Below, one piece after another: positions 47,985 through 57,677 of a stretch of DNA of 64,000 nucleotides. Below the pieces are notes generated by a model, which was given only the letters and a program-made list of their open reading frames with translations, was not told the origin of the DNA and made no database searches. The DNA is taken from positions 62,001 through 126,000 of the forward strand of contig CAWBKK010000002.1 in NCBI GenBank assembly GCA_963789355.1, in the 5' to 3' direction. Source of the stretch: Gaiellasilicea sp963789355. GTDB taxonomy: Bacteria; Actinomycetota; Thermoleophilia; Gaiellales; Gaiellaceae. The position numbers and the translations under genes were made by a program. Numbering within the stretch: the first letter of the stretch is position 1; each line of letters begins with the position of its first letter.

Positions 47985-50375
47985 ATGGCTGAAACCGCAT
48001 ACACCGCAAAAGACATCACTGTTCTGGAGGGCCTCGAGCCCGTCCGGCTGCGGCCGGGTATGTACATCGGCTCTACGGGTCCGCGGGGCCTCCACCACCT
48101 CGTCTACGAGGTCGTCGACAACGCCGTCGACGAGGCGCTCGCGGGCCGCAACGATTACGTCGAGGTCACGCTGCACCCCGACAACTCCGTGACCGTCGCC
48201 GACCGCGGCCGCGGCATTCCCGTCGACCTGATCGAGGAGCAGGGTCTCTCCGCGCTGACCGTCGTTTTGACGAAGCTGCACGCCGGCGGCAAGTTCGGCG
48301 GGGACGGCTACAAGGTCTCGGGCGGCCTCCACGGTGTCGGCGTCTCCGTCGTCAATGCCCTCTCGGAGCGGCTCGTGGCCGAGGTTCGCCGGGACGGAAA
48401 CGTGTACAGGCAGGAGTTCGAGCGCGGCGCGCCCCTGGGTGACGTCGACATCGTCGGCAAGGTGGACGAGAGCGACACCGGCACGACGATCCACTTCCTG
48501 CCCGACGCCGAGATCTTCGAGGAGGTCGACTTCTCGATCTCGACCCTCGTCCAGCGCCTGCGCGAGACGGCCTTCCTGACGCGCGGCCTCCGAATCGTCC
48601 TGACCGACGAGCGCGAGGGCGAGGAGCGGCACGAGTTCTACGCGGAGGGCGGGATCCGGGACTTCGTCGCCTACGTCAACGACGCCAAGGACCCCGTCCA
48701 CAAGCACATCACCTTCTTCGAGGGGGAGAACGACGACGGCGCGGTCGAGGTGGCGATGCAGTGGAACACCTCCTACGTCGAGTCGGTCTTCTCGTTCGCG
48801 AACAACATCAACACCCACGAAGGCGGCACGCACCTCTCCGGCTTTCGCGCCGCGCTCACCGGCACGATCAACCGGTATGCGCGCGAGAAGGGGTTGCTGA
48901 AGGAGAAGGAGGACAACCTCGAGGGCGAGGACGTCCGCGAAGGCCTGGCCGCGGTGATCTCCGTCAAGCTCCGCAACCCGCAGTTCGAGGGCCAGACGAA
49001 GACGAAGCTCGGCAACCCGCCGATCGAGAGCCTCGTCAAGCAGGTCGTGAACCAGAAGCTCGCCGAGTTCCTCGAGGAGAACCCGCAGGACGCGCGCCAG
49101 ATCATCAACAAGACGATCTCCGCCGCGCGCGCCCGCCAGGCCGCCCGCAAGGCCCGCGAGCTGACGCGGCGCAAGAGCGCGCTCGAGAGCATGTCGCTGC
49201 CGGGGAAGCTCGCCGACTGCTCGATCAAGGACCCCGAGTCGGCCGAGCTCTTCATCGTCGAGGGCGACTCCGCGGGCGGCTCGGCGAAGATGGGCCGCGA
49301 CCGCACCTACCAGGCGATCCTGCCTCTGCGCGGGAAGATCATCAACTCGGAGAAGAACCGGATCAACAAGGTGCTCTCCAACAACGAGATCCAGGCGATG
49401 ATCACCGCGATCGGGACGAGCCTCGGCGAGGAGTTCGACATCGCGAAGCTCCGCTACCACCGGATCATCGTGATGACCGACGCCGACGTCGACGGCTCCC
49501 ACATCCGGACGCTGATCCTGACGTTCCTCTACCGCCAGATGCCCGAGCTGATCGAGCGCGGCCATATCTACATCGCCGTGCCGCCGCTCTACAAGGTCAA
49601 GCTCGGCAACCAGGAGTACTACTTCGAGAAGGACGCCCAGCTCGAGGAGCTGCTCGTCCGCGAGCGGGTCGGCGATCTCGAGATCACCTCGCGGTCCGGC
49701 GAGGCGGTGAAGCTGACCGAGGCGCGCTGGGGCCGCTTCGTCCGGGCGCTGGCCGAGTTCGAGGGCTGGCTCGCGCGCCTGCGGGTCGACTACGGCGCCG
49801 CAGCCGCCGACTTCGTGATCACGCACCGGATCGTCGAGGGCGAGGCGGCCTCGCTGGCCGATCTCGACGAGGCGATCGTGGCGTCGGTCGACAACGGCTA
49901 TGCGCTCAGCATCCTCGGCAGCGCCGAAGGTTCGATCGAGGTCAAGGTCGTCGAGACGGAGACGAGCTCCGCGACGCACATCACCGTTCCGGCAGAGCTC
50001 TTCGCCTCGCCGATCTACGCGAACCTGCGCAAGGCGTACGCCAAGCTGCTCGAGATCGTCGGCCCGCCGCCGTTCGCGCTCGCCGCCGGCAAGAAGCGGC
50101 GCGAGGCCGAGACCTTCGCCGAGCTGCGGGCGGAGTCGCTCGATCTGGCCAAGGAAGGGCTGCAGCTCTCGCGGTTCAAGGGCCTCGGCGAGATGAACGA
50201 GGAGCAGCTCTGGGAGACGACGATGGATCCCGCGAAGCGGCTCTTGATCCGCGTCGACGTCGAGGACGCCTCGGCCGCCGACCGGATCTTCTCGACCCTG
50301 ATGGGCGACCAGGTCGAGCCGCGGCGAGCCTTCATCGAAGAGAACGCGCGTGATGTGCGCTTCCTGGACGTCTGA
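47985..50375 (+). CDS. gyrB: DNA gyrase subunit B
   Basis: 796 residues. The GHKL ATPase part has VRLRPGMYIGSTGPRGLHHL, EVVDNAVDEALAG and the ATP-lid GGKFGGDGYKVSGGLHGVG. The TOPRIM part has IVEGDSAGGSAKMGRDR and MTDADVDGSHIRTLILTF. The tail holds QLSRFKGLGEMNEEQLWETT. Between YKVKLGNQEYYFE and QLSRFKGLGEM lies an insert of roughly 170 residues like that in E. coli GyrB but absent from mycobacterial GyrB. It introduces negative supercoils together with GyrA. The stop overlaps the gyrA ATG (TGATG). Confidence 0.96.
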   Translation: MAETAYTAKDITVLEGLEPVRLRPGMYIGSTGPRGLHHLVYEVVDNAVDEALAGRNDYVEVTLHPDNSVTVADRGRGIPVDLIEEQGLSALTVVLTKLHAGGKFGGDGYKVSGGLHGVGVSVVNALSERLVAEVRRDGNVYRQEFERGAPLGDVDIVGKVDESDTGTTIHFLPDAEIFEEVDFSISTLVQRLRETAFLTRGLRIVLTDEREGEERHEFYAEGGIRDFVAYVNDAKDPVHKHITFFEGENDDGAVEVAMQWNTSYVESVFSFANNINTHEGGTHLSGFRAALTGTINRYAREKGLLKEKEDNLEGEDVREGLAAVISVKLRNPQFEGQTKTKLGNPPIESLVKQVVNQKLAEFLEENPQDARQIINKTISAARARQAARKARELTRRKSALESMSLPGKLADCSIKDPESAELFIVEGDSAGGSAKMGRDRTYQAILPLRGKIINSEKNRINKVLSNNEIQAMITAIGTSLGEEFDIAKLRYHRIIVMTDADVDGSHIRTLILTFLYRQMPELIERGHIYIAVPPLYKVKLGNQEYYFEKDAQLEELLVRERVGDLEITSRSGEAVKLTEARWGRFVRALAEFEGWLARLRVDYGAAAADFVITHRIVEGEAASLADLDEAIVASVDNGYALSILGSAEGSIEVKVVETETSSATHITVPAELFASPIYANLRKAYAKLLEIVGPPPFALAAGKKRREAETFAELRAESLDLAKEGLQLSRFKGLGEMNEEQLWETTMDPAKRLLIRVDVEDASAADRIFSTLMGDQVEPRRAFIEENARDVRFLDV

Positions 50376-52960
50376 TGTCTGACCTCACGAACGAACCGCT
50401 CGGCGGCGGCCGGATCGAGTCGCGCGAGCTCGAGCAGGAGATGCGCTCGAGCTATCTCGACTACGCGATGAGCGTGATCGTCGGGCGCGCGCTGCCCGAC
50501 GTCCGCGACGGCCTCAAGCCCGTCCACCGGCGCGTCCTCTACGGCATGCACGAGGCCGGGCTGCAGCCGAACAGGCCCTACAAGAAGTCGGCGGCAACCG
50601 TCGGCGACGTGATGGGTAAGTACCACCCGCACGGCGATGCTTCGATCTACGACACGCTGACCCGGATGGCGCAGCCGTTCTCGCTGCGCTACCCGCTCGT
50701 CGACGGCCAGGGCAACTTCGGCTCGATCGACGACGATCCGCCGGCCGCCATGCGCTACACCGAGGCGCGGCTGTCCCGGATCGCCACCGAGATGCTGCGC
50801 GACATCGACGCCGACACCGTCGACTTCGAGCCGAACTACGACGAGTCCCGGAAGCAGCCGTCGGTGCTGCCGTCGCGGTTCCCGAACCTGCTCGTCAACG
50901 GCTCCGCCGGGATCGCGGTCGGAATGGCGACGAACATGCCGCCGCACCGGCTCGGCGAGATCGTCGACGCGATCGTGCAGCTGATCGACAAGTCCGACGC
51001 GAACGTCGAAGACCTGATGCAGCACGTCAAGGGCCCCGACTTCCCGACCGGATCGATCGTCGTCGGCCGGCAGGGGATCCGGGACGCCTACAGAACCGGC
51101 CGCGGCCGCATCGTCATGCGCGCCCGGGCCCACATCGAGGAGCTGCGCGGCGGCAAGACCGCGATCATCGTCACCGAGCTGCCGTACGGAGTGAAGAAGG
51201 GCGGCGACTCGGGCGTGATCAAGAAGATCGCCGACCTCGTCGGCGAGAAGGTGATCACCGAGGTCTCCGATCTCGCCGACCACTCCGACCGCACCGGGAT
51301 GCGGATCCAGATCGAGCTCAAGCGCGAGGCGATCCCGCAGGTCGTCCTGAACAAGCTCTACAAGCACACCTCGCTCCAGGCGACCTTCGGCTACAACGCG
51401 GTCGCGCTCGTCGACAACGTGCCGAAGACGCTCTCGCTGCTCGAGCTCGTCACGCACTACCTCGACTACCAACGCGAGATCGTCACCCGCCGGTCGAAGT
51501 ACGAGCTGCGTAAGGCGGAAGACCGCGCGCACGTCCTCTCCGGCTACCTGATCGCGCTCGACAACCTCGACGAGGTGATCCGGGTGATCCGCGGTGCCGC
51601 CGACACCGACGCCGCCCGCGAGGAGCTGATGTCCCAGTTCTCGCTCTCCGAGATCCAGGCGACGGCGATCCTCGACCTGCGCCTGCGCGCCCTCACCGGG
51701 CTCGAGCGCAAGCGCGTCGAGGAGGAGTACGCCGACCTGCAGGAGCGGATCGCCGAGCTTCGGGCGATCCTGGGCGACCCCGCCCGGATCGACGGCCTGA
51801 TCCGCGAGGAGCTGCTCGAGCTGAAGACGCTCTACGGCAAGACAGACGACCGGCGCACGGAGATCATCGCGGCCGAGGGCGAGTTCTCGCTCGAGGACAT
51901 GATCGCCGAGGAGGACATGGTGATCGCGATCACCCGCTCCGGCTACATCAAGCGGCTGCCGGTCACCTCCTACCGCGAGCAGCGCCGGGGCGGGATCGGG
52001 GTGATGGGCATGGACCTGAAGGACGAGGACTACATCGAGCACCTCTTCGTCGCGTCGACGCACGACTACGTCCTCTTCTTCACGACGGTCGGCAAGGTCT
52101 ACCGGCTCAAGGTGCACGAGCTCCCGCTCGGGTCGCGCCAGTCGAAGGGTCGCGCGATCGTCAACCTGCTGCCGTTCCGTCAGGACGAGCAGGTGAAGGC
52201 CGTGATCGCGACGCGCGACTTCAAGGAGGCGAAGTACCTCCTCTTCGCGACGAAGGCCGGCGTCGTCAAGAAGACCGAGTTCCTCGAGTACAACACGCCC
52301 CTGAAGGCCGACGGGATCATCGCGATCAGGATGCGCGAGCAGGACGAGCTCGTCGGAGTCAAGCTCTCCGACGGCGACGACGACGTGCTGATGGTCTCCC
52401 GCTTCGGGCAGGCGATCCGCTTCCACGAGCGCGACGTGCGCTCGATGGGGCGTGCCGCGTCCGGCGTCAAGGGAATGGGCCTTCGCAAGGACGACGAGGT
52501 GATCGAGCTCGAGATCGCCCAGGACGACACCGACCTCGTCGTCGTGACCGAGAACGGCTACGGCAAGCGCACGCGCGTCTCCGAGTATCCGGTCAAGGGC
52601 CGCGGCGGGCTCGGCGTCAAGACGATCCAGCTGACCGACGCCCGCGGCAAGCTCGCCGGCGCCCGCGTCGTCCGGGACGGGTATCAGGTGATGCTGATCT
52701 CGACCGGCGGCACGGTGATCCGGATCCCGGTCGAGGAGATCAAACGGCTCGGCCGCTCGACCCAGGGTGTGATCGTGATGCGCCTGCGCGGCGACGAGGA
52801 TAAGGTCTCGAGCCTGGCGCTCGTGATGGAGAGCGACGCCTCCGACACCGTGGTCAACGAGGCCGCCGACGCCGCCGTGGAGGCCGGAATCGAGCCGCTC
52901 GCAGAGCCGGACTTCGATGAGGACGGATACCCCGCCTCGGCCGAAGACGACGAGATCTAG
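50375..52960 (+). CDS. gyrA: DNA gyrase subunit A
   Basis: 861 residues. The catalytic Tyr is in PPAAMRYTEARLSRIA; the quinolone-region sequence reads KYHPHGDASIYDTLTRM. A long coiled-coil and C-gate lead into the C-terminal beta-pinwheel, where the GyrA-box reads EQRRGGIGVMGMD. An acidic tail ends the protein (DFDEDGYPASAEDDE). It breaks and rejoins DNA while GyrB supplies ATP energy. Overlaps gyrB by one base. Confidence 0.97.
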   Translation: MSDLTNEPLGGGRIESRELEQEMRSSYLDYAMSVIVGRALPDVRDGLKPVHRRVLYGMHEAGLQPNRPYKKSAATVGDVMGKYHPHGDASIYDTLTRMAQPFSLRYPLVDGQGNFGSIDDDPPAAMRYTEARLSRIATEMLRDIDADTVDFEPNYDESRKQPSVLPSRFPNLLVNGSAGIAVGMATNMPPHRLGEIVDAIVQLIDKSDANVEDLMQHVKGPDFPTGSIVVGRQGIRDAYRTGRGRIVMRARAHIEELRGGKTAIIVTELPYGVKKGGDSGVIKKIADLVGEKVITEVSDLADHSDRTGMRIQIELKREAIPQVVLNKLYKHTSLQATFGYNAVALVDNVPKTLSLLELVTHYLDYQREIVTRRSKYELRKAEDRAHVLSGYLIALDNLDEVIRVIRGAADTDAAREELMSQFSLSEIQATAILDLRLRALTGLERKRVEEEYADLQERIAELRAILGDPARIDGLIREELLELKTLYGKTDDRRTEIIAAEGEFSLEDMIAEEDMVIAITRSGYIKRLPVTSYREQRRGGIGVMGMDLKDEDYIEHLFVASTHDYVLFFTTVGKVYRLKVHELPLGSRQSKGRAIVNLLPFRQDEQVKAVIATRDFKEAKYLLFATKAGVVKKTEFLEYNTPLKADGIIAIRMREQDELVGVKLSDGDDDVLMVSRFGQAIRFHERDVRSMGRAASGVKGMGLRKDDEVIELEIAQDDTDLVVVTENGYGKRTRVSEYPVKGRGGLGVKTIQLTDARGKLAGARVVRDGYQVMLISTGGTVIRIPVEEIKRLGRSTQGVIVMRLRGDEDKVSSLALVMESDASDTVVNEAADAAVEAGIEPLAEPDFDEDGYPASAEDDEI

Positions 52961-53064
52961 CAGACGAATCTCACGATTTCTGCCTCGATCTCTTCCCAAA
53001 CCGGTGAAAAGGGTGTATATATTTCTCTTGAGGGGTCAACGTATCCTCCGATAAAGGGATCAGC

Positions 53065-53361
53065 ATGGCTTACAACACACAGGTGGACATTCTCGAGCCG
53101 GTCAACCTTTCCGAGCACCTGGACAAGATCGAGCTCTATCTCGGCCAGGTCTGCCAGATCGCCGGGATTTCGAAGATGCAGCTCGACTACTGGACGAACA
53201 AGGCGCAGATCCCGACCAAGGGCAAGAAGCAGCGGATCTACGACGTCGACGCGCTCGAGACGGTGATGCTGATCAAGCAGGCCAAGGACAAGGGCCTGAA
53301 CCTCGGCGCAGCGATCGAGGCGGCTCGCCGCTTCCGCGGCTCGAACCAGCTCGTCGGCTAG
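53065..53361 (+). CDS. MerR-family-like helix-turn-helix regulator
   Basis: 98 residues from ATG 53065 with an AAGGGA ribosome binding site. The winged-helix part reads YLGQVCQIAGISKMQLDYWT followed by KGKKQRIYDVDALETVMLIK; the Tyr-Trp after the turn and the RIYDVDAL wing are MerR-like. It lacks a long C-terminal effector or metal-binding domain, and the usual Arg of the YYE/Arg motif is altered. The preceding 104 bases are AT-rich and contain TTGAGGGGTCAA, a possible operator. Target unknown. Confidence 0.78.
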   Translation: MAYNTQVDILEPVNLSEHLDKIELYLGQVCQIAGISKMQLDYWTNKAQIPTKGKKQRIYDVDALETVMLIKQAKDKGLNLGAAIEAARRFRGSNQLVG

Positions 53362-54137
53362 CTCGTCCCGCTCCCGCCATCGCCTGACGCCTTGTTCATG
53401 AAGGCCGTCAGCATGTCGATCGGCGCCGGGAAGACGATCGTGGTCGCGTTCGTGGCCCCGATCTCGAGCAGCGTCTGCAGGTAGCGCAGCTGCAGCGCCA
53501 TCGGCGATTTCGCCATCACGTCGGCGGCGTCGGCGAGCTTCTGCGAGGCCTGGAACTCGCCCTCGGCCGCGATCACCTTCGCGCGCCGCTCCCGCTCGGC
53601 CTCTGCCTGCCGGGCCATCGCGCGCTGCATGCCTGCGGGGATCTCGACGTCCTTCACCTCGACGATCGAGACCTTGACGCCCCAGGGTGACGTCGCCTCG
53701 TCGATGATGTTCTGCAGGATCGCGTTGATCTTGTCGCGCTCCGAGAGCAACTCGTCGAGCTGGTGCTGGCCGAGGACCGAGCGCAGCGTCGTCTGCGCGA
53801 TCTGCGAGGTCGCGACCATGAAGTTCTCGACCTGCACGATCGCGTTCTTCGGCTCCACGATCCGGAAGTAGGCGACGGCGTTCACGCGCACGGGGACGTT
53901 GTCCTTCGTGATCACCTCCTGCGGCGGCACGTTCAGCGTGATCGTGCGCAGGTCGACCTTGACCATCCGGTCGACGACAGGGATCAGCAGGAAGAGACCC
54001 GGCCCCTTCGGCTCGGGAAGGAGGCGGCCGAGGCGGAAGATGACGCCGCGCTCGTACTCGCGCGCGACCTTCACGGCGGCGAAGAGGAACATCAAGAGCA
54101 GGAATGCGATGGCGGCGATTGCGATCAGGGCGATCAC
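53358..54137 (-). CDS. slipin/stomatin-type SPFH membrane protein
   Basis: 259 residues. An N-terminal membrane helix (IALIAIAAIAFLLLMFLFAA) anchors the SPFH domain: AREYERGVIFRLGRLLPEPK, GPGLFLLIPVVDRMVKVDLR, QEVITKDNVPVRVNAVAYFR and SPWGVKVSIVEVKDVEIPAG. A coiled segment rich in Ala/Glu follows. Such proteins scaffold membrane microdomains. The gene lies six bases after the NfeD protease gene; slipin-NfeD pairs are conserved and the protease can cleave the slipin C-terminus. Confidence 0.92.
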   Translation of the reverse strand: MIALIAIAAIAFLLLMFLFAAVKVAREYERGVIFRLGRLLPEPKGPGLFLLIPVVDRMVKVDLRTITLNVPPQEVITKDNVPVRVNAVAYFRIVEPKNAIVQVENFMVATSQIAQTTLRSVLGQHQLDELLSERDKINAILQNIIDEATSPWGVKVSIVEVKDVEIPAGMQRAMARQAEAERERRAKVIAAEGEFQASQKLADAADVMAKSPMALQLRYLQTLLEIGATNATTIVFPAPIDMLTAFMNKASGDGGSGTS

Positions 54138-54143
54138 GGCGTG

Positions 54144-55472
54144 TTACGTCCTTTCGGCCTGGAAGGTGGTTGCGGGCACGGGAGATCCTACGACGAGCTC
54201 GAGCGTGTCCGGCTCGACGCTCTCGACGAGCACGTGGTCGCCGGGGACGAGTGTGGAGCCGTCGGCGGTGCGGGCGTGCCACAGCTCACCGTCGACGAAG
54301 ACGAGGTTCTCGCCTCTGACGGCCGCCGGCTCGCCGACGAGGCGGTGCGAGCCGACGGCGACCGGGACTCGCCGGACCTGGGCCGCCTTCGTCAGCGCGA
54401 GGCCGAACAGCAGCGCCAGCGTGCCCGAGATCGCGATCGCCACCGGCGCCGAGACCTGGTAGTCCTCGCCCGCCGGGTCGAACAGCATCAGGGCCCCGAT
54501 CGTGAACATGACGGCGCCGGCGAGAGCGAGCGCGCCGTGCGAGACGATGAACGCCTCGGCGACGAAGAATGCGGCCGCGAGCACCATCAGCAGCAGCCCG
54601 GCGGCGGAGATCGGCAGCACCTGGAGCCCGTAGAGGCCGACGATCAGCGAGATCGCGCCGACAGTGCCCGGGAAGACCAGGCCCGGGTTCCAGAGCTCGA
54701 CGACGATTCCGATCAGGCCGATCGAGAGCATCAGCGCGATGATGTTCGGGTCGATCAGGAGATCGAGCAGCCGCTTCCACGTCGAGAGCTCGACGCGATC
54801 GATCCGGGTGGCCGAGGGTGTCGAGATCGTCAGGCCCTTCGGCTCGGTGCGTTCGCCGTCGATCTGCCCGAAGAGATCCGCGTAGTCGGCGGCGATGACG
54901 TCGATCACGTTCTTCTGCAGTGCCTCGCGCGCGCCGAGGTTCGTCGCCTTCGTGACCATCTCGCGCGCCACCTGAACGTTGCGCCCATGCTCCCGCGCGA
55001 GCTCGCCGATGTAGGCGGCCGCGTCGTTGACGATCTTGCGCCGCAGGTCTCGGGAGATGTCCTCGCCGCCGATCGACACCGGCGTCGAGGAGCCGATGTT
55101 GGTCTGCGGCGCCATCGCGAGCACGTCCGCCGCCATCCCGATCACGGCGCCCGCCGAGTCGGCGCTCGCACCCGGCGGCGCGACGTAGACGACCACTGGC
55201 ACGTCCGCGGCGAGGATCCCCTTGACGATCCCACGCATCGAGGAGGAGAGGCCGCCCGGCGTGTCCATCTCGATCACGACGGCGGCGTAGCCATCCTCCT
55301 CGGCGCGGCCGATCGCGTCGAGCAGGAACTCCTGTGTGACCGGGTTGACGTCGTTCTCGAACTCGGCGACGAGGACGCGTGGGCCCGACTCTGCGGCCGG
55401 CGCGGCAACGGCCAGTCCGGCCGCGGCTGCTGCTGCGGCGACGACCAGGAGTCCCCGATGGAGGGCCGCCAC
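54144..55472 (-). CDS. NfeD-family membrane-bound ClpP-class serine protease
   Basis: 442 residues from GTG 55472. A signal sequence is followed by a ClpP-like protease domain: VVIEMDTPGGLSSSMRGIVK, then APPGASADSAGAVIGMAADV with the catalytic Ser, MAPQTNIGSSTPV and a downstream Lys-containing helix. Next come about five membrane helices and a C-terminal OB-fold (LVGEPAAVRGENLVFVDGEL). This is the long, catalytic form of NfeD. It acts with the slipin encoded immediately downstream, in membrane protein quality control. Confidence 0.9.
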   Translation of the reverse strand: MAALHRGLLVVAAAAAAAGLAVAAPAAESGPRVLVAEFENDVNPVTQEFLLDAIGRAEEDGYAAVVIEMDTPGGLSSSMRGIVKGILAADVPVVVYVAPPGASADSAGAVIGMAADVLAMAPQTNIGSSTPVSIGGEDISRDLRRKIVNDAAAYIGELAREHGRNVQVAREMVTKATNLGAREALQKNVIDVIAADYADLFGQIDGERTEPKGLTISTPSATRIDRVELSTWKRLLDLLIDPNIIALMLSIGLIGIVVELWNPGLVFPGTVGAISLIVGLYGLQVLPISAAGLLLMVLAAAFFVAEAFIVSHGALALAGAVMFTIGALMLFDPAGEDYQVSAPVAIAISGTLALLFGLALTKAAQVRRVPVAVGSHRLVGEPAAVRGENLVFVDGELWHARTADGSTLVPGDHVLVESVEPDTLELVVGSPVPATTFQAERT

Positions 55473-55565
55473 ACTCAGACAGTAGCTGTAAGGATTCGGT
55501 CAAACGAGGGGCGAACCCCTTGTTGCCGAAAGGGGAAGCCGCCACCCTGCGGTGGAGAGCCTGCC

Positions 55566-57662
55566 GTGCCCAGACGCCTCCTCATCCTGATCGGACTCCT
55601 CCTCGCGCTGCCCGCCCCGGCGTCGGCGCAGGATGCGACCATCGTCTCGCGCGACGTGCCGCTCGCCGGCGAGCGCACGCTGGCGTCCTCGGGCGCTCCT
55701 GCCCGCTTCGACCTCGTCGGGCTCCACTGGCGCGGGAGTGGCTCGGTTCAATTCCGGACTCGAGCGGTCGGTGGCCGCTGGAGCGCCTGGTTGGATGCTG
55801 CCCCCGAGGCCGAAGACCGGCCCGACGTCGGGAGCCGGGAGCGCGCCCGCTCGGGCGGCTGGCGATTGGGGAATCCGTGGTGGGTGGGACGGTCCGATCG
55901 AATCGAATACCGCCGGCGCGGCACCGTGACTCGCCTGCGGGCGTGGTTCGTCGCCAGCCCGACCGCGGGCGTCCCCGCCCGGACGCTGCAGAGGGCCGGT
56001 GCGCCTCCAATCGTGCCGCGCCAGGGCTGGAACGCGGACGAGAAGATTCGGCGCGCGGGGCCGTCCTTCGCCGCCACGCTTCGGCTTGCGCTCGTCCACC
56101 ACACCGCAGGCGGGAACGGCTACACGGCCGTCGAGTCCCCCGCGATCGTCCGGGCGATCCAGCTCTACCACGTCAAGGGCAACGGCTGGAACGACATCGG
56201 CTACAACTTCCTCGTCGACCGCTTCGGCACCGTCTACGAGGGTCGCTACGGCGGGATCGACCGCAACGTCGTCGGCGCGCACGCGGAGGGATTCAACACC
56301 GGCTCGGTCGGCGTGGCGGTGCTGGGTGAGTACAGCTCGCTCACGGTCACCGCAAAGGCGCGCGGCTCGCTTGCAGCGCTGCTCGCCTGGCGACTCGACC
56401 TCGCGCACGTCGATCCCGCCTCGACGCAGTCATTCATCTCCGGCGGCAACGCGCGCTTCCCGGCGGGCTTGCCCGTCTTCCTGCGGACGGTCTCCGGCCA
56501 CCGCGACACGGGGTTCACCGACTGCCCCGGCACGGCGCTCTACAACCTGCTGACGGGGATCGCGGGCGACGTCGCGCGAACCGGGTTGCCGAAGCTCTAT
56601 GCGCCAACGGTTTCGGGGACGGTTCCAGGCCTGGTCCGCTTCCGGGCGAGGCTCACGTCGCCGTTGCCCTGGACGGTCGAGGTCAACGACGCCGCCGGAA
56701 GCCTCGTCGCTTCCTCACCGGGGACCGGTGCGAACGTCGACTGGACGTGGGACGCGACGACGATGTCGCCGGGGAGCTACACGTACGCGATCCGCTCCGA
56801 CGAGAGCGTTACCGCTGCAGAGGGCGTCATCGGCGGCGGCGACATCTCGCTTGCGATCGCCGGCCTCTCGGCCGACCCGGAGACGGTCTCGCCGAACGAC
56901 GATTCGGTCGCGGACAGCACCACGATCACGTACACCCTGAACAGCCCCGCCAACGTGGCCGTCAGAGTGGTGGACGTCCTCGGCGGCGAGGTGTCCTCGT
57001 TCCCGAAGGTCTGGAAGCGGGCGGGCGAGCATGTGCTGCGCTTCGATCCGGCCCCGTTGCCGGACGGGATCTTCAGGATCGAGCTCGCAGCCAATGCGAC
57101 CGGCGGCCGAGTCGCCACGGCCGCGACCCAGCTCGCCGTCACGCGGACGCTCGGCAGCGTCACCGCCAGTCGCCTCGCGTTCTCGCCGAATGCCGATGGC
57201 CGCGCAGACCAGATCTCCTTCCGCTTCGCGCTCGCCGCTCCCGCAGAGGTACGCGTCCGGGTCCTGAAGAACGGCAAGTGGGTGGCGACGCCGTTCTCGG
57301 GGACGCTCGAGCAGGGAGTGAAGAGGATCGACTGGAACGGCGCCCGGCGGGTCGGCAGGCTCGTCGACGGCATGTACGAGGCGATCGTCGAGGCGACCGA
57401 TCCGATCGCAACGTCGACGGTCGCGCTCCCCTTTGCCGCGGACACGCGCCGGCCGAAGCTGCGGATCGTCCAGCGCAGCCCCCTGAAAATCTGGGTCAGC
57501 GAGCCGGCCGAGTTGACGCTGCGCTTCGGCACGCGAAGACTCGTCTACGAGACGACGGTTGCCGGCACGACCCGGATCCCCAACGCGCCGCGCCTGGGGC
57601 TCGTGCGTGCCGTCGCGTGGGATCCCGCGGGCAACAGGAGCGTCCCCGCCTCGAAGCGCTAG
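55566..57662 (+). CDS. secreted N-acetylmuramoyl-L-alanine amidase with FlgD-like Ig repeats
   Basis: 698 residues from GTG 55566. After a signal peptide (LLILIGLLLALPAPASA) and a beta-rich region comes an amidase_2/PGRP-like domain (about 155-330): LALVHHTAGGNGY and VSGHRDTGFTDCPG supply the zinc-binding His, His and Cys, and YNFLVDRFGTVYEGRYGG is typical. The C-terminal part contains two or three FlgD/Ig-like repeats (SPNDDSVADSTTITYTLNSP; SPNADGRADQISFRFALAAP). It probably cleaves peptidoglycan stem peptides outside the cell. Confidence 0.9.
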   Translation: MPRRLLILIGLLLALPAPASAQDATIVSRDVPLAGERTLASSGAPARFDLVGLHWRGSGSVQFRTRAVGGRWSAWLDAAPEAEDRPDVGSRERARSGGWRLGNPWWVGRSDRIEYRRRGTVTRLRAWFVASPTAGVPARTLQRAGAPPIVPRQGWNADEKIRRAGPSFAATLRLALVHHTAGGNGYTAVESPAIVRAIQLYHVKGNGWNDIGYNFLVDRFGTVYEGRYGGIDRNVVGAHAEGFNTGSVGVAVLGEYSSLTVTAKARGSLAALLAWRLDLAHVDPASTQSFISGGNARFPAGLPVFLRTVSGHRDTGFTDCPGTALYNLLTGIAGDVARTGLPKLYAPTVSGTVPGLVRFRARLTSPLPWTVEVNDAAGSLVASSPGTGANVDWTWDATTMSPGSYTYAIRSDESVTAAEGVIGGGDISLAIAGLSADPETVSPNDDSVADSTTITYTLNSPANVAVRVVDVLGGEVSSFPKVWKRAGEHVLRFDPAPLPDGIFRIELAANATGGRVATAATQLAVTRTLGSVTASRLAFSPNADGRADQISFRFALAAPAEVRVRVLKNGKWVATPFSGTLEQGVKRIDWNGARRVGRLVDGMYEAIVEATDPIATSTVALPFAADTRRPKLRIVQRSPLKIWVSEPAELTLRFGTRRLVYETTVAGTTRIPNAPRLGLVRAVAWDPAGNRSVPASKR

Positions 57663-57677
57663 CCGTAGACTCCACGG

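Noticed and set aside
50015..52999. A 994-codon open frame antisense to gyrA
   Set aside because: High GC content keeps antisense frames free of stops; the translation is His/Asp/Arg/Val-rich with no domain, while gyrA is unmistakable.
53763..57662. A 1299-codon open frame on the plus strand across slipin, NfeD and the amidase
   Set aside because: Its first 600 codons are the antisense of the slipin/NfeD genes with low-complexity Arg/Asp/Glu-rich translation. Only the part from GTG 55566 is a real protein.
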